Shown in pieces: positions 1 through 9,595 of a stretch of DNA of 64,000 nucleotides. The notes beneath the pieces are model-generated. The model saw only the letters and a list, made by a program, of their open reading frames with translations, made no database searches and was not told the DNA's origin. How positions within the stretch are numbered: position 1 is the first letter of the stretch; the number at the start of each line of letters is the position of its first letter. Position numbers and translations under genes: made by a program. The DNA is from Eubacterium sp. AB3007 (GTDB lineage: Bacteria > Bacillota > Clostridia > Peptostreptococcales > Anaerovoracaceae), in assembly GCF_000688015.1 (NCBI RefSeq), contig NZ_JIAD01000001.1:1984001-2048000 (forward strand), given 5' to 3'.

Positions 1-181
1 GTGGAGAATAGTCCCCGCTGGACGGGGGCGGAGGGCCTGCTGATTTTATTTCGTGCAATCCGATATGGAAACGCACGGCGGCGTGTCGCAAGTGGGCAAA
101 CAGCCCGAACGTTGAAAAATCAATGGGCGGCCCTTGTACGAGAATAGCGATAACAGTACTAAACATCAAATGGAGGAAAAA
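1..181 (+). promoter_or_regulatory. Leader region upstream of rpsJ
   Basis: There is no convincing coding sequence before rpsJ. A short GC-rich hairpin lies near the start (CCCCG pairing with CGGGG, about 13-28). A Shine-Dalgarno GGAGGA lies at 172-177. The region could be the 3' end and spacer of an upstream tuf-type gene, or an untranslated leader of the S10 operon. Leader control of this operon by a ribosomal protein is known in some bacteria, but I do not recognise a specific published motif here. Confidence 0.4.
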
Positions 182-493
182 ATGAGCGAATTACAGAAGA
201 TCAGAATCAAACTGAAGGCTTATGATCACGCAATGCTGGATCAGTCAGCGGCCAAGATCGTTGAGACAGCCAAGAAGACCGGCGCAGATGTATCCGGACC
301 GATTCCTCTCCCCACCGAGAAGGAAGTCACCACCATCATCCGTGCAGTCCATAAGTACAAGGACAGCAGAGAGCAGTTCGAGCAGAGGACTCACAAGAGA
401 CTCATCGACATCACCAACGCGACTCTGCAGACGATTGACGCGCTCACCAAGCTGGATATGCCGGCTGGCGTGTACATCGAGATCAAACAGTAA
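182..493 (+). CDS. rpsJ: 30S ribosomal protein S10
   Basis: S10 is a small-subunit head protein and also NusE, a partner of NusG/NusB in antitermination. The 103-residue product shows the family pattern, with [10 protein letters not shown] near the start and RTHKRLIDI in the C-terminal half. The ATG at 182 is chosen because GGAGGA precedes it; an in-frame TTG at 134 gives a non-homologous extension. It is the first gene of the S10-spc-alpha cluster and is followed by rplC. Confidence 0.97.
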   Translation: MSELQKIRIKLKAYDHAMLDQSAAKIVETAKKTGADVSGPIPLPTEKEVTTIIRAVHKYKDSREQFEQRTHKRLIDITNATLQTIDALTKLDMPAGVYIEIKQ

Positions 494-582
494 GGGAATT
501 CCCCTTAAGTATGTGAGACATGATGCCCTCCGCAAGGAGCGGGTCAGTGGTTCACCAATGCAAAGAATGGAGGAAAAACTAT

Positions 583-1218
583 ATGAAGGCAATTTTAGGA
601 AAGAAAGTCGGGATGACCCAGATTTTCGCAGAATCAGGCGCTGTGATTCCTGTGACTGTCATCGAAGCAGGTCCTGAGGTAGTCACTCAGATCAAGACTG
701 TCGAGACAGATGGATACGAAGCCGTACAGGTAGGCTTTGAGGATCAGAAGCCGCAGAGAGTGAACAAGCCGATGACCGGCCACTTTGAGAAGAGCGGCAC
801 CTCCCCCAAGAAGTATCTGACAGAGTTCAGACCAGAAGAGGGAGAGACCTATGAGCTGGGACAGGTGATCACCGTTGCTGATTTCGAAGAAGGAAAGAAG
901 CTGGACATCACTGGTGTTTCCAAGGGTAAGGGAACTCAGGGTAACATCAAGAGACACGGACACCACAGAGGCCCCATGAGCCACGGTTCCAAGCACAAGA
1001 GACTGGCCGGCGCTCTGGCAGGTGCGACTTATCCATCCAGAGTATTCCCGGGCAACGCAGGTCCGGGCCGCATGGGCAGAGATACCGTGACAGTTCAGAA
1101 CGTAGAACTCGTGAAGATCGACACTGACAGAAATCTGATGCTGGTCAAGGGCGCTGTTCCGGGAGGAAGAGGAAGCCTGGTCAAGATCAGATACGCTGTC
1201 AAGGGTCAGGACAAATAA
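583..1218 (+). CDS. rplC: 50S ribosomal protein L3
   Basis: L3 is an early-assembly large-subunit protein near the peptidyl transferase centre. The 211-residue product starts [14 protein letters not shown] and carries the conserved central loop [14 protein letters not shown], which reaches toward the catalytic centre. The ATG at 583 follows the Shine-Dalgarno AATGGAGGAAAAA; the longer open frame from 520 lacks family similarity. It has an 89-bp gap after rpsJ and is co-directional with rplD. Confidence 0.97.
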   Translation: MKAILGKKVGMTQIFAESGAVIPVTVIEAGPEVVTQIKTVETDGYEAVQVGFEDQKPQRVNKPMTGHFEKSGTSPKKYLTEFRPEEGETYELGQVITVADFEEGKKLDITGVSKGKGTQGNIKRHGHHRGPMSHGSKHKRLAGALAGATYPSRVFPGNAGPGRMGRDTVTVQNVELVKIDTDRNLMLVKGAVPGGRGSLVKIRYAVKGQDK

Positions 1219-1245
1219 TCAGACTGAGGAAAGGAGGAAGCGTAA

Positions 1246-1869
1246 ATGGCAACAATTACAATGCTCAACATGGCCGGACAGGAAGCTGGCACCATCGAGC
1301 TGAAGGATGAAATTTTTGGCATCGAGCCAAACGAGAACGCGGTTCACGACGTAGTGAAGAACTACCTGGCTAACCAGAGACAGGGTACTCAGTCTGCTAA
1401 GACAAGAGGCGAAGTCAGAGGGGGCGGACGGAAGCCTTTCAGACAGAAGGGGACAGGCCGCCACAGACAGGGATCTAGCACAGACCCGTCGCAGATTGGA
1501 GGCGGTGTGGTATTCGCACCCAAGCCGAGAGATTACAGCTATTCCGTACCTAAGAAGGTCAAGAGACTGGCGATGCTGTCAGCTCTCTCTGCCAAGGTAG
1601 CAGATGGCGAGATGATCGTTCTGGACGAGCTGAAGATGGAAGCTCCTAAGACCAAGGAGATGGTCGCTACACTGGCCAACATCAAGGCTGGCAAGAAGCC
1701 GCTGATCATCACCGCCGCTAAGGATGAGAACGTTGTGAAGTCCGCAGCAAACATCCCTGGCGTAAGAACAGCGCTGGTAGGCACCATGAACGTATATGAG
1801 ATCGTAAACCACGACAGCTTCATCGTCACCAAGGAAGCAATCGAAAAGATCGAGGAGGTGTACTTATAA
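1246..1869 (+). CDS. rplD: 50S ribosomal protein L4
   Basis: L4 lines the exit tunnel and in some bacteria represses the S10 operon. The 207-residue product contains the tunnel-loop pattern [20 protein letters not shown] and the following [15 protein letters not shown] strong AAAGGAGG site precedes the ATG. Its TAA overlaps the rplW start by one base, suggesting translational coupling. Confidence 0.97.
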   Translation: MATITMLNMAGQEAGTIELKDEIFGIEPNENAVHDVVKNYLANQRQGTQSAKTRGEVRGGGRKPFRQKGTGRHRQGSSTDPSQIGGGVVFAPKPRDYSYSVPKKVKRLAMLSALSAKVADGEMIVLDELKMEAPKTKEMVATLANIKAGKKPLIITAAKDENVVKSAANIPGVRTALVGTMNVYEIVNHDSFIVTKEAIEKIEEVYL

Positions 1870-2159
1870 TGAGATCCGCATACGACGTAGTCATCAGACC
1901 GATCATCAGTGAGCAGTCCATGGACAAGGCCGCTGAGAAGAAGTACACATTCAAGGTCGCCGTCGACGCGAACAAGACCGAGGTCAAGAACGCGATCGAA
2001 GAGATCTTTGATGTCGAGGTCGAGAAAGTCAATATCATGAATGTCAATGGTAAAGTCAAGAGAATGGGAAGAAACGTTGGTAGAACCGCTGCTTACAAGA
2101 AGGCGATAGTGACCCTGACAGAGGGCAGCAAGGAAATCGAGTTCTTCGCAAATCTGTAA
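1869..2159 (+). CDS. rplW: 50S ribosomal protein L23
   Basis: L23 sits at the tunnel exit and is the docking site for trigger factor and SRP. The 96-residue product opens with the family pattern [10 protein letters not shown] and has normal length. The start codon overlaps the rplD stop (TAATG). rplB follows after an 18-bp gap containing AGGAGG. Confidence 0.96.
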   Translation: MRSAYDVVIRPIISEQSMDKAAEKKYTFKVAVDANKTEVKNAIEEIFDVEVEKVNIMNVNGKVKRMGRNVGRTAAYKKAIVTLTEGSKEIEFFANL

Positions 2160-2177
2160 AATAGGAGGTCGACTGTA

Positions 2178-3011
2178 ATGGGAATCAGAAAATATAATCC
2201 GACTTCCCCGGGTCTGAGAGGAATGACGGTTTCCACTTTTGAGGAGATCACCAAGAAGACCCCGGAGAAATCGCTGACAACAAGCCTCAAGAAGCACTCC
2301 GGAAGAAATTCCAGAGGAAAGATCACCGTCAGACATAGAGGTGGCGGTGCCAGAAGAAGATACAGGATCATTGATTTCAAGAGAAACAAGGACGGCATCG
2401 CAGGTAAGGTTGCTGCCATCGAATATGATCCGAACAGAAGTGCTAACATCGCACTGATCGTCTACGCAGACGGTGAGAAGAGATACATCATCGCTCCGGA
2501 AGGACTGAAGGTAGGAAACGTGATCTACTCTGGTCCTGACTGCGATATCCAGGTCGGAAACACACTGCCTATCGCCAACATCCCGGTCGGTACTATCATC
2601 CACAACATCGAGATGAAGCCGGGCAAGGGCGCACAGCTGGTAAGATCCGCTGGAAACGGCGCACAGCTGATGGCGAAGGAAGACAAGTACGCACAGGTCA
2701 GACTGCCGTCTGGAGAAGTCAGAAAGATCCTGATGGTCTGCAGAGCTACCATCGGTGAGGTCGGAAATGCCGATCACTCCAACATCTCCATCGGTAAGGC
2801 CGGACGTAAGCGTCACATGGGATTCAGACCAACTGTCAGAGGTTCCGTCATGAACCCGAACGACCATCCTCACGGTGGTGGAGAGGGCAAGGCCCCGGTT
2901 GGTCGTAAGAGCCCGGTTACTCCTTGGGGTAAGCCTGCTCTCGGTTACAAGACCAGAAAGAAGAACAAAGCTTCTGACAAGTATATCGTAAAGAGAAGAA
3001 ATGTGAAATAA
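2178..3011 (+). CDS. rplB: 50S ribosomal protein L2
   Basis: L2 is a core 23S-binding protein needed for subunit association and peptidyl transfer. The 277-residue product has the expected start [17 protein letters not shown] and the highly conserved C-terminal loop [20 protein letters not shown], which contains the functionally important histidine. Normal length; AGGAGG precedes the ATG. Confidence 0.98.
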   Translation: MGIRKYNPTSPGLRGMTVSTFEEITKKTPEKSLTTSLKKHSGRNSRGKITVRHRGGGARRRYRIIDFKRNKDGIAGKVAAIEYDPNRSANIALIVYADGEKRYIIAPEGLKVGNVIYSGPDCDIQVGNTLPIANIPVGTIIHNIEMKPGKGAQLVRSAGNGAQLMAKEDKYAQVRLPSGEVRKILMVCRATIGEVGNADHSNISIGKAGRKRHMGFRPTVRGSVMNPNDHPHGGGEGKAPVGRKSPVTPWGKPALGYKTRKKNKASDKYIVKRRNVK

Positions 3012-3026
3012 GGAAGGAGCAACTAA

Positions 3027-3302
3027 ATGAGCAGATCAGTAAAGAAAGGCCCTTTCGTAGAAGCTAAGCTGCTGAAGAGAATCGAAGAAATGAACGCGGC
3101 AAACGAGAAGAAGGTAGTGCAGACATGGTCCAGAGCATCCACTATTTTCCCGCAGTTCGTAGGACACACGATCGCTGTTCACGACGGCAGAAAGCATGTT
3201 CCTGTGTACATCACAGAGGATATGGTAGGACATAAGCTGGGCGAGTTTGCTCCTACCAGAACCTACAGAGGTCATGCTGCTGACAAGAAGACTAAGAGAT
3301 AA
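3027..3302 (+). CDS. rpsS: 30S ribosomal protein S19
   Basis: S19 is a small-subunit head protein. The 91-residue product starts [10 protein letters not shown] and contains [17 protein letters not shown] and [14 protein letters not shown], all diagnostic. Its 15-bp gap after rplB holds GGAAGGAG. Confidence 0.97.
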   Translation: MSRSVKKGPFVEAKLLKRIEEMNAANEKKVVQTWSRASTIFPQFVGHTIAVHDGRKHVPVYITEDMVGHKLGEFAPTRTYRGHAADKKTKR

Positions 3303-3319
3303 GAAAGGGAGATAGAATA

Positions 3320-3658
3320 ATGGAAGCAAGAGCAATTGCAAAATACGTCAGAATGTCTCCTTCCAAGCTGAAGCCTGTTACAGATCTCGTAAGAGGCAAG
3401 GATCTGAATGAGGCACTGACTATCCTCAAGTTCACCCCTGGAAAGGGTGCTGAAATCGTAGAAAAGGTCGTTGCATCAGCAGCCGCTAACGCTGAAAACA
3501 ATTTCGACCTGAACCCGGATAATTTATACGTTGCAGAGATCTATGCCAACCAGGGACCGACCATGAAGAGATGGAGAGCCGGTGCACAGGGTAGAGCATC
3601 GATGATTCTTAAGAGATCAAGCCATGTAGCTGTCACTCTTAAAGAGAAGGAAGACTAA
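3320..3658 (+). CDS. rplV: 50S ribosomal protein L22
   Basis: L22 lines the exit tunnel next to L4 and is a site of macrolide-resistance mutations. The 112-residue product has the conserved start ARAIAKYVRMSPSKLKPV and the tunnel hairpin around GPTMKRWRAGAQGRAS. Standard size; rpsC begins 13 bp downstream. Confidence 0.97.
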   Translation: MEARAIAKYVRMSPSKLKPVTDLVRGKDLNEALTILKFTPGKGAEIVEKVVASAAANAENNFDLNPDNLYVAEIYANQGPTMKRWRAGAQGRASMILKRSSHVAVTLKEKED

Positions 3659-3671
3659 GGAGGTTCATTGA

Positions 3672-4520
3672 ATGGGTCAGAAAGTAAGCCCCCACGGGTT
3701 AAGAGTAGGCGTAATCAAGGACTGGAATTCTAAATGGTACGCAGGAAAAGAAAATTTCGCAGATTTTCTTGCAGAAGATAATAAGGTCAGAACATTCATC
3801 AAGAAGACCCTGTACGGCGCAGGCGTCTCCAAGATCCTGATCGAGAGAGCTGCAGAAAACAAGATGACCATCACCGTTCTTACCGCAAGACCGGGCATGG
3901 TAATCGGCAGATCTGGTGCCGGCATCGACGACCTCAAGAAAAAGCTTGAGAAGATGACAGGCAAAGAGATCCGCATCAACATCGAAGAGATCAGAAGAAG
4001 CGAGCTGGACGCACAGCTGACCGCTGAGAGCGTTGCAGACGCACTGGAGCACAGAGTGTCCTTCCGTAGAGCCATGAAGCAGGCCATCGGCAGAACCATG
4101 AAAGCCAACGCAAAGGGCATCAAGATCCTCTGCTCCGGAAGACTGGGCGGCGCAGAGATCGCCAGAAGCGAGAAATACAGCGAGGGTAATGTTCCTCTGC
4201 ATACGCTGAGAGCCGACATCGATTACGGTTTTGCTGAGGCAGACACGACTTACGGCAAGATCGGTGTCAAAGTCTGGATCAATCACGGCGAAGTCCTGGA
4301 CAAGGGCCTGAAGAGCCCGATCCGCGAGGAGAAGCGTGACAGAAGAGACAGAAAAGGCAGAAGAGACGGCGACAGAAGAAGAGGCGGAAGAAGAAACGAC
4401 AGAAGAAACGACAACCGCCGCGAGATTCCAAAGGCAGTCAATCCGAGAATGAGAAAGGCTCCGAAGGAAGAACCTAAGACCGCAGAGGCGCAGGCTCCTG
4501 CAGCAGAGACACAGGAATAA
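3672..4520 (+). CDS. rpsC: 30S ribosomal protein S3 with long charged C-terminal extension
   Basis: S3 binds at the mRNA entry site. The 282-residue product has the N-terminal pattern [12 protein letters not shown], a type II KH domain with GRSG in the nucleic-acid loop (around residues 77-80), and the S3 C-terminal domain ending near [12 protein letters not shown] (about residue 205). S3 is usually about 220 residues. Here roughly 65 more follow: an Arg/Asp/Gly-rich stretch and then an Ala/Glu/Pro-rich tail. The tail is in frame, without a frameshift, and ends before a normal rplP ribosome site. Confidence 0.96.
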   Translation: MGQKVSPHGLRVGVIKDWNSKWYAGKENFADFLAEDNKVRTFIKKTLYGAGVSKILIERAAENKMTITVLTARPGMVIGRSGAGIDDLKKKLEKMTGKEIRINIEEIRRSELDAQLTAESVADALEHRVSFRRAMKQAIGRTMKANAKGIKILCSGRLGGAEIARSEKYSEGNVPLHTLRADIDYGFAEADTTYGKIGVKVWINHGEVLDKGLKSPIREEKRDRRDRKGRRDGDRRRGGRRNDRRNDNRREIPKAVNPRMRKAPKEEPKTAEAQAPAAETQE

Positions 4521-4545
4521 GCAATAGTGAAAGGAGGAACTACCC

Positions 4546-4980
4546 ATGTTGATGCCAAAGCGCGTTAAGCATAGAAGAGTTCATAGAGGTAGAATGAAGG
4601 GTAAGGCTACCAAGGGTAACAAGGTTACCTACGGTGCATATGGTCTTGTCGCCACAGAGTGCGGCTGGATCACTTCCAATCAGATCGAGGCTGCCAGAAT
4701 CGCTATGACGAGATACACCAAGAGAGGCGGCAAAGTTTTCATCAAGATCTTCCCACACAAGTCAGTCACCAAGAAGCCGGCTGAAGTCCGTATGGGATCC
4801 GGTAAAGGTGCTCCTGAGTACTGGGTAGCCGTTGTGAAACCCGGCAGAGTGATGTTCGAGATCGACGGTGTCAGCGAGACCGTGGCCAGAGAGGCAATGC
4901 GTCTTGCCAGCCACAAGCTGCCGGTCAAGACAGAGTTCGTTGTCAAGGGCAATGAAAAGGTAAAGGAAGGTGAAGCGTAA
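4546..4980 (+). CDS. rplP: 50S ribosomal protein L16
   Basis: L16 contacts A-site tRNA and 5S rRNA. The 144-residue product begins [11 protein letters not shown], as the family does (MLxPKR), so the first ATG at 4546 is preferred over the one at 4552. It carries [22 protein letters not shown]. Its stop overlaps the rpmC start by one base (TAATG), a sign of coupling. Confidence 0.97.
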   Translation: MLMPKRVKHRRVHRGRMKGKATKGNKVTYGAYGLVATECGWITSNQIEAARIAMTRYTKRGGKVFIKIFPHKSVTKKPAEVRMGSGKGAPEYWVAVVKPGRVMFEIDGVSETVAREAMRLASHKLPVKTEFVVKGNEKVKEGEA

Positions 4981-5183
4981 TGGATCTGAACAAGATGAGA
5001 GAGATGACAGATGTTGAGCTCAACGCTGAACTGGACAAGATGAAGAAGGAACTTTTCAATCTGAGATTCCAGCATGTCACAGGGCAGCTCGAGAATCCTG
5101 TCAAGATGAGAGAAGTCAAGAGAAATATTGCCAGAGTCAAGACGATCATCAGAGAGAAGGAACTTGACAAGGTTCAGGCTTAA
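4980..5183 (+). CDS. rpmC: 50S ribosomal protein L29
   Basis: This is a small tunnel-exit protein next to L23. The 67-residue product matches L29: [20 protein letters not shown], then [16 protein letters not shown] and [16 protein letters not shown]. It overlaps rplP by one base and is followed by rpsQ after 19 bp. Confidence 0.96.
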   Translation: MDLNKMREMTDVELNAELDKMKKELFNLRFQHVTGQLENPVKMREVKRNIARVKTIIREKELDKVQA

Positions 5184-5202
5184 TCAGAAAGGAGGATGTA
5201 AG

Positions 5203-5463
5203 ATGGCTGACGTAAGAAACAGAAGAAAAGTCAAAGTCGGTGTCGTTGTCAGCGACAAGATGGATAAGACTGTCGTAGTTGCAATCGAAGACTTCGTAAG
5301 ACATTCTCTTTATGGAAAAGCAGTAAAGAGGACCAAGAAGGTCAAGGCTCATGATGAGAACAACGAGTGCAACATCGGAGATAAAGTAAGAATTATGGAG
5401 ACAAGACCTCTGTCCAAGGACAAGAGATGGAGACTTGTCGGAATCGTAGAGAAAGCTAAGTAA
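5203..5463 (+). CDS. rpsQ: 30S ribosomal protein S17
   Basis: S17 is a primary 16S-binding OB-fold protein. The 86-residue product has [20 protein letters not shown] and [20 protein letters not shown], both diagnostic. The ATG at 5203 follows AAAGGAGGATGTAAG; an upstream in-frame start at 5128 would run through rpmC. Confidence 0.96.
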   Translation: MADVRNRRKVKVGVVVSDKMDKTVVVAIEDFVRHSLYGKAVKRTKKVKAHDENNECNIGDKVRIMETRPLSKDKRWRLVGIVEKAK

Positions 5464-5477
5464 GGAGGCGCCAGATC

Positions 5478-5852
5478 ATGATTCAGACAGAAACAAGATT
5501 AAAAGTGGCTGACAACTCGGGCGCAAAAGAGCTCCTTTGCATCCGCATCCTGGGCGGAACCAGCCGTCAGTATGCGAACATCGGAGACGTCATCGTCTGC
5601 ACGGTCAAGGATGCTACTCCGGGCGGCGTTGTCAAGAAGGGTCAGGTTGTCAAGGCAGTAGTGGTCAGAACCAAGAAGGGCGCCAGAAGAGCAGATGGAA
5701 GCTACGTCAAGTTCGACCAGAATGCTGCAGTAATCATCAAGGATAGAAACGATAAAACCCCGGTTGGAACACGTATCTTCGGACCTGTAGCCAGAGAGCT
5801 CAGAGAGAAGGGATTCATGAAGATCGTGTCTCTGGCTCCGGAAGTACTGTAG
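5478..5852 (+). CDS. rplN: 50S ribosomal protein L14
   Basis: L14 forms part of the subunit interface. The 124-residue product starts [20 protein letters not shown] and contains the conserved FDQNAAVII and [14 protein letters not shown]. Length is about two residues over the usual 122. AGGAGG precedes the ATG. Confidence 0.97.
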   Translation: MIQTETRLKVADNSGAKELLCIRILGGTSRQYANIGDVIVCTVKDATPGGVVKKGQVVKAVVVRTKKGARRADGSYVKFDQNAAVIIKDRNDKTPVGTRIFGPVARELREKGFMKIVSLAPEVL

Positions 5853-5864
5853 GAGGTGTAACGA

Positions 5865-6170
5865 ATGCGTATTAAAAAAGATGATATGGTAATCGTTATT
5901 ACCGGAAAAGACAAGGGCAAGGTTGGCAAGGTCCTGAAGGCCATGCCGAAGGAAAACAGAGTGATCGTAGAGGGCGTCAACGTCCAGACCAAGCACCAGA
6001 AGCAGACCCAGAGAGAGCGCGCTGAGATCAAGCACGTTGAGGGACCCATCGATGCTTCCAACGTGATGTTCTACGACGACAAAGCAAAGCAGCCGGTCAA
6101 GATCGGTTATGAGGTCAAGGATGGCCGGAAGGTCAGAGTTAACCGCAAGACCGGAAACGTAATCGACTAG
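5865..6170 (+). CDS. rplX: 50S ribosomal protein L24
   Basis: L24 is an assembly initiator with a KOW motif. The 101-residue product begins [20 protein letters not shown] (the KOW signature) and contains the family stretch [14 protein letters not shown]. It lies between rplN and rplE with an AGGAGGTG ribosome site. Confidence 0.97.
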   Translation: MRIKKDDMVIVITGKDKGKVGKVLKAMPKENRVIVEGVNVQTKHQKQTQRERAEIKHVEGPIDASNVMFYDDKAKQPVKIGYEVKDGRKVRVNRKTGNVID

Positions 6171-6187
6171 GAAAGGAGGAGAAGGTT

Positions 6188-6730
6188 TTGGCAACAAGAT
6201 TAAAGGAAACTTACGATAAAGAAGTATTCAAGGCGCTGATGGACAAGTTCCATTATTCCAACGTCATGGAAGTTCCAAAGCTGACCAAGGTCACCCTGAA
6301 CATGGGACTGGGCGAAGCCAAGGAAAACGCAAAGATTCTGGAGTCTGCTGTTGAGGAGATCGCACTGATCACCGGACAGAGACCTGTCATCACCAAGGCG
6401 AAGAAGTCCATCGCGAACTTCAAGGTCAGACAGGGTATGCCGGTAGGCGCAAAGGTTACCCTCAGAGGCGACAACATGTATGACTTTGTCGACAAACTGT
6501 TCAACGTTTCTCTTCCTCGTGTAAGAGACTTCAAAGGTGTCAGCAGAAATTCCTTCGACGGGAGAGGCAACTACTCCATGGGTCTGAAGGAGCAGCTGAT
6601 CTTCCCTGAGATCAACTACGATGATGTTGATACTATCAAGGGAATGAATATCGTATTCACTACAACGGCGAAGACCGACGAGGAAGCACAGGCGCTTCTG
6701 GAGTTGCTGGGCATGCCGTTTGAGAAGTAG
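6188..6730 (+). CDS. rplE: 50S ribosomal protein L5 (TTG start)
   Basis: L5 binds 5S rRNA in the central protuberance. The 180-residue product contains [10 protein letters not shown] and the C-terminal stretch [20 protein letters not shown]. Translation most likely starts at TTG 6188: GGAAAGGAGGAGAAGG lies just upstream and the protein then begins [13 protein letters not shown] as expected. It is the only TTG start in the cluster and may lower initiation. Confidence 0.95.
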   Translation: MATRLKETYDKEVFKALMDKFHYSNVMEVPKLTKVTLNMGLGEAKENAKILESAVEEIALITGQRPVITKAKKSIANFKVRQGMPVGAKVTLRGDNMYDFVDKLFNVSLPRVRDFKGVSRNSFDGRGNYSMGLKEQLIFPEINYDDVDTIKGMNIVFTTTAKTDEEAQALLELLGMPFEK

Positions 6731-6742
6731 CAGGAGGTTGAA

Positions 6743-6928
6743 ATGGCAAAGACATCTCTTAAAGTAAAACAGCAGAGAAAGCCTAAGTATGCGACTCGTG
6801 CTTACACGAGATGCAGCATCTGCGGGAGACCGCACTCTGTGCTGAAGAAGTATGGAATCTGCCGTATCTGCTTCAGAGAGCTGGCATACAAGGGAGAGAT
6901 CCCGGGCGTTCGTAAGGCTAGCTGGTAA
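6743..6928 (+). CDS. rpsZ: 30S ribosomal protein S14, zinc-ribbon type
   Basis: The 61-residue short form of S14 has two CxxC pairs (CSIC and CRIC) that bind zinc, so it is the zinc-dependent (C+) version. It ends in [11 protein letters not shown] as is typical. AGGAGG lies just before the start. It is followed by an unusually long 155-bp spacer before rpsH. Confidence 0.96.
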   Translation: MAKTSLKVKQQRKPKYATRAYTRCSICGRPHSVLKKYGICRICFRELAYKGEIPGVRKASW

Positions 6929-6966
6929 AATACATAGAAATAAGCTTTGTGCAAGTGGGAGCAATT

Positions 6967-7056
6967 GGCCGTAAACCGCCACGAGGCGGAGCCTCTGCGG
7001 TTCTGGCCGAGGACCTACCAGCCATTTCCCTTCGGGAAATGGGGTCAGGTCTCTCA
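6967..7056 (+). repeat. Dispersed palindromic element, copy 1 (S14-S8 spacer)
   Basis: The rpsZ-rpsH gap contains two adjacent hairpins. The first pairs GGCC..AACCGC with GCGGTT..GGCC (6967-7008). The second (7009-7056) is a long stem GAGGACCTACC..CCATTTCCC / GGGAAATGG..AGGTC TCTC with a TTC loop. The second hairpin and its left flank recur at about 49478-49561, with compensating changes in the apical stem. There is no T-tract, so it is not a standard terminator. Confidence 0.7.
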
Positions 7057-7083
7057 TACTACACAAGAAGGGAGTATACAGAC

Positions 7084-7482
7084 ATGACAATGACAGATCC
7101 GATTGCGGATATGCTGACAAGAATCAGAAACGCGAACTCTGTTGGTCACGAGACAGTTGAGTTCCCTGCATCCAAGATGAAGAAGGCGATCGTTGAGATC
7201 CTGAAGGATGAGGGATACATCACTGACTACGAGGTCAAAGATGACAGCGTGCAGGGCAGCATCAAGGTAACACTGAAATACGGTGCTGGCAAAGAAAGAG
7301 TTATCACTGGTATCAAGAAGATTTCCAAGCCGGGCCTGAAGGTCTATGCAAAGGCAAACGACGTACCGAGAGTTCTGGGCGGACTGGGTATCGCAATCAT
7401 CTCCACATCCAACGGGATCGTAAGCGACAAGAAAGCCAGAGAGCTGGGCGTTGGCGGCGAAGTAATCTGTTATGTATGGTAG
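7084..7482 (+). CDS. rpsH: 30S ribosomal protein S8
   Basis: S8 is a primary 16S-binding protein and, in E. coli, the translational repressor of the spc operon. The 132-residue product starts [17 protein letters not shown] and ends [11 protein letters not shown], both typical. ATG 7084 follows GAAGGGAG; ATG 7090 is a possible alternative. The longer open frame from 6949 reads through the palindromic spacer and is not credible. Confidence 0.96.
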   Translation: MTMTDPIADMLTRIRNANSVGHETVEFPASKMKKAIVEILKDEGYITDYEVKDDSVQGSIKVTLKYGAGKERVITGIKKISKPGLKVYAKANDVPRVLGGLGIAIISTSNGIVSDKKARELGVGGEVICYVW

Positions 7483-7492
7483 GAGGTAGAAT

Positions 7493-8035
7493 ATGTCCAG
7501 AATAGGAAATAAAACAATCGCACTTCCTGCCGGCGTTGAGGTTAAGGTAGATGACAAGAATCTGGTGACAGTTAAGGGCCCCAAGGGCGAGCTGACACAG
7601 CAGATCGATCCGAGGATCAAGGTTGCCGTTGAGGGCACCGAGGTCGTCGTGACCAGACCCACTGACAACAGAACAGACAGAGCGCAGCACGGTCTGTCCA
7701 GAACCCTGATCTTCAACATGGTGAAGGGCGTTACTGACGGGTATGAGAAGAAGTTGCAGATCATCGGCGTTGGTTACAGAGCCGAGAAGAAAGGCAACAA
7801 GCTCGTCATGAACCTGGGATTCTCTCATCCGGTCGAGATGGAAGATCCGGAAGGAATCACCACCGAAGCACCCGATGCCAACACAGTCGTGGTCAAGGGC
7901 GTCGACAAAGCCCTGGTCGGTAACTACGCAGCCGTGATCAGAGCCTGGAGAAAGCCGGAGCCTTACAAGGGCAAGGGTATCCGTTATGAGGGCGAGCACG
8001 TACGTAGAAAAGAAGGAAAGACCGGAGCCAAGTAA
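7493..8035 (+). CDS. rplF: 50S ribosomal protein L6
   Basis: L6 binds near the sarcin-ricin loop. The 180-residue product starts SRIGNKTIALPAGVEV and ends with the conserved RKPEPYKGKGIRYEGEHVRR. The ribosome site AGGAGG overlaps the end of rpsH. Confidence 0.97.
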   Translation: MSRIGNKTIALPAGVEVKVDDKNLVTVKGPKGELTQQIDPRIKVAVEGTEVVVTRPTDNRTDRAQHGLSRTLIFNMVKGVTDGYEKKLQIIGVGYRAEKKGNKLVMNLGFSHPVEMEDPEGITTEAPDANTVVVKGVDKALVGNYAAVIRAWRKPEPYKGKGIRYEGEHVRRKEGKTGAK

Positions 8036-8052
8036 GAAAGGGGTGAAGTAAG

Positions 8053-8418
8053 ATGGCAAAAGAAAGCAGAAACGACAGACGTCTGAAGAGACACGCCAGA
8101 GTCAGAAAGAACCTGATCGGAACTCCCGAAAGACCAAGGCTGTGCGTTTTCAGATCAAACAAGAATATCTCCTGTCAGATCATTGACGACGAGAGTCACA
8201 AGACTTTAGTTGCCGCTTCTTCCCTGGAGAAAGATCTCAAGGCCGAGATCGGATATGGTGGAAACAAGGAAGCAGCAAGAAAGGTCGGCGAAGCAGTAGC
8301 TAAGAGAGCACTGGAGAAGGGCATCGAGGAAGTGGCCTTCGACAGAGGCGGATTCCTGTATCACGGAAGAGTGAAGGAACTGGCTGAGGGTGCTCGCGAA
8401 GGCGGATTGAAATTCTAA
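8053..8418 (+). CDS. rplR: 50S ribosomal protein L18
   Basis: L18 binds 5S rRNA. The 121-residue product has the basic N-terminus [20 protein letters not shown], then [18 protein letters not shown] and the C-terminal [20 protein letters not shown]. Normal length; co-directional with rpsE. Confidence 0.97.
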   Translation: MAKESRNDRRLKRHARVRKNLIGTPERPRLCVFRSNKNISCQIIDDESHKTLVAASSLEKDLKAEIGYGGNKEAARKVGEAVAKRALEKGIEEVAFDRGGFLYHGRVKELAEGAREGGLKF

Positions 8419-8432
8419 CAGGAGGAGATATA

Positions 8433-8936
8433 ATGCGTAATATTATGGATACTTCCAAGCTGGAGCTGACAGAAACCATTGTTAACATCAGACGTGTTGC
8501 CAAGACCGTAAAGGGAGGCAGAAACATGAGATTCTCCGTGACTGTCGTCGTTGGAGACCATGAGGGTCACGTTGGTGTAGGTCTCGGCAAGGCGATCGAG
8601 ATCCCCGAGGCTGTCAGAAAAGCAACGGAAGATGCTAAGAAGAATCTGATCTACGTTCCTACCGTTGGAACTACGATCCCACATAAGAACATCGGTGTGT
8701 TTGGCGCAGGAAGAGTGATCCTGATGCCGGCTCCTCAGGGAACCGGAGTGATCGCTGGTGCTTCCGCTCGTACAGTACTGGAAGCGGCAGGCATCAAGGA
8801 CATCAGAGCCAAGTCCGTTGGTTCTAACAACGCCGGAAACATCGCATATGCAACACTGGAAGGTCTGAAAGGCCTGATGACTGTTGAGAAGGTTGCTAAG
8901 CTGAGAGGCAAGAGACCTGAGGAAATCTTAGGATAG
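8433..8936 (+). CDS. rpsE: 30S ribosomal protein S5
   Basis: S5 contributes to decoding fidelity and mRNA entry. The 167-residue product contains the dsRBD-like segment [17 protein letters not shown] and [17 protein letters not shown], then [21 protein letters not shown], all family hallmarks. AGGAGG precedes the ATG. Confidence 0.97.
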   Translation: MRNIMDTSKLELTETIVNIRRVAKTVKGGRNMRFSVTVVVGDHEGHVGVGLGKAIEIPEAVRKATEDAKKNLIYVPTVGTTIPHKNIGVFGAGRVILMPAPQGTGVIAGASARTVLEAAGIKDIRAKSVGSNNAGNIAYATLEGLKGLMTVEKVAKLRGKRPEEILG

Positions 8937-8949
8937 GAGGAAACGCAAA

Positions 8950-9132
8950 ATGGCCAATAAGCTCAAGATCACATTAACCAAGAGTACCATCGGCGCTTCC
9001 CCAAAGCAGAAAAAAGTCGTAGAAGCGTTAGGACTCAAGAAGATGCATCATTCAGTGGAATTAGCTGATACACCTGCAACTCGCGGTGCAGTTGACAAGG
9101 TTTCGCATCTTGTAACTGTAGAAGAACTGTAA
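8950..9132 (+). CDS. rpmD: 50S ribosomal protein L30
   Basis: This 60-residue protein has the L30 pattern: [20 protein letters not shown], then [20 protein letters not shown]. It occupies the usual place between rpsE and rplO. Confidence 0.95.
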   Translation: MANKLKITLTKSTIGASPKQKKVVEALGLKKMHHSVELADTPATRGAVDKVSHLVTVEEL

Positions 9133-9151
9133 AGAAGGAGGTGCAAAAGGT

Positions 9152-9595
9152 ATGAAACTGCATGAATTAAAAGCGCCTGCCGGATCCACAAAGTCCCGCA
9201 AGAGAAGAGGTCGCGGAACCGCTACCGGCCAGGGTAAGACCGGCGGAAGAGGAATGAACGGCCAGAAGTCCAGGAGCGGCGGCGGCGTCAGACTCGGATT
9301 CGAGGGTGGACAGATGCCTCTGTACAGACGTCTGCCTAAGAGAGGTTTCACCAACATCTGGGGAACCAAATACACTACACTGAACGTTGAGGATCTGAAC
9401 AGATTCGAAGCAGGCACTGAAGTTACACCGGAAATGCTGAAGGAACTGGGTATCGTCAAGCAGGTCGAGAATGGCGGTATCAAGATCCTTGGAAACGGAG
9501 AGCTGAAGAACAGCCTGACCGTTAAGGCTAACAAGTTCACCAAGAGTGCTGTAGAGAAGATCGAAGCTGCCGGAGGAAAGGCAGAGGTGATCTAA
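9152..9595 (+). CDS. rplO: 50S ribosomal protein L15
   Basis: L15 is a late-assembly protein. The 147-residue product has the Gly/Arg-rich N-terminal extension ([20 protein letters not shown]), then [18 protein letters not shown]. Its stop overlaps the secY start by one base (TAATG). Confidence 0.97.
   Translation: MKLHELKAPAGSTKSRKRRGRGTATGQGKTGGRGMNGQKSRSGGGVRLGFEGGQMPLYRRLPKRGFTNIWGTKYTTLNVEDLNRFEAGTEVTPEMLKELGIVKQVENGGIKILGNGELKNSLTVKANKFTKSAVEKIEAAGGKAEVI

Noticed and set aside
1539..2873. 444-codon minus-strand frame across rplD-rplB
   Set aside because: Shadow of conserved ribosomal genes caused by codon bias.
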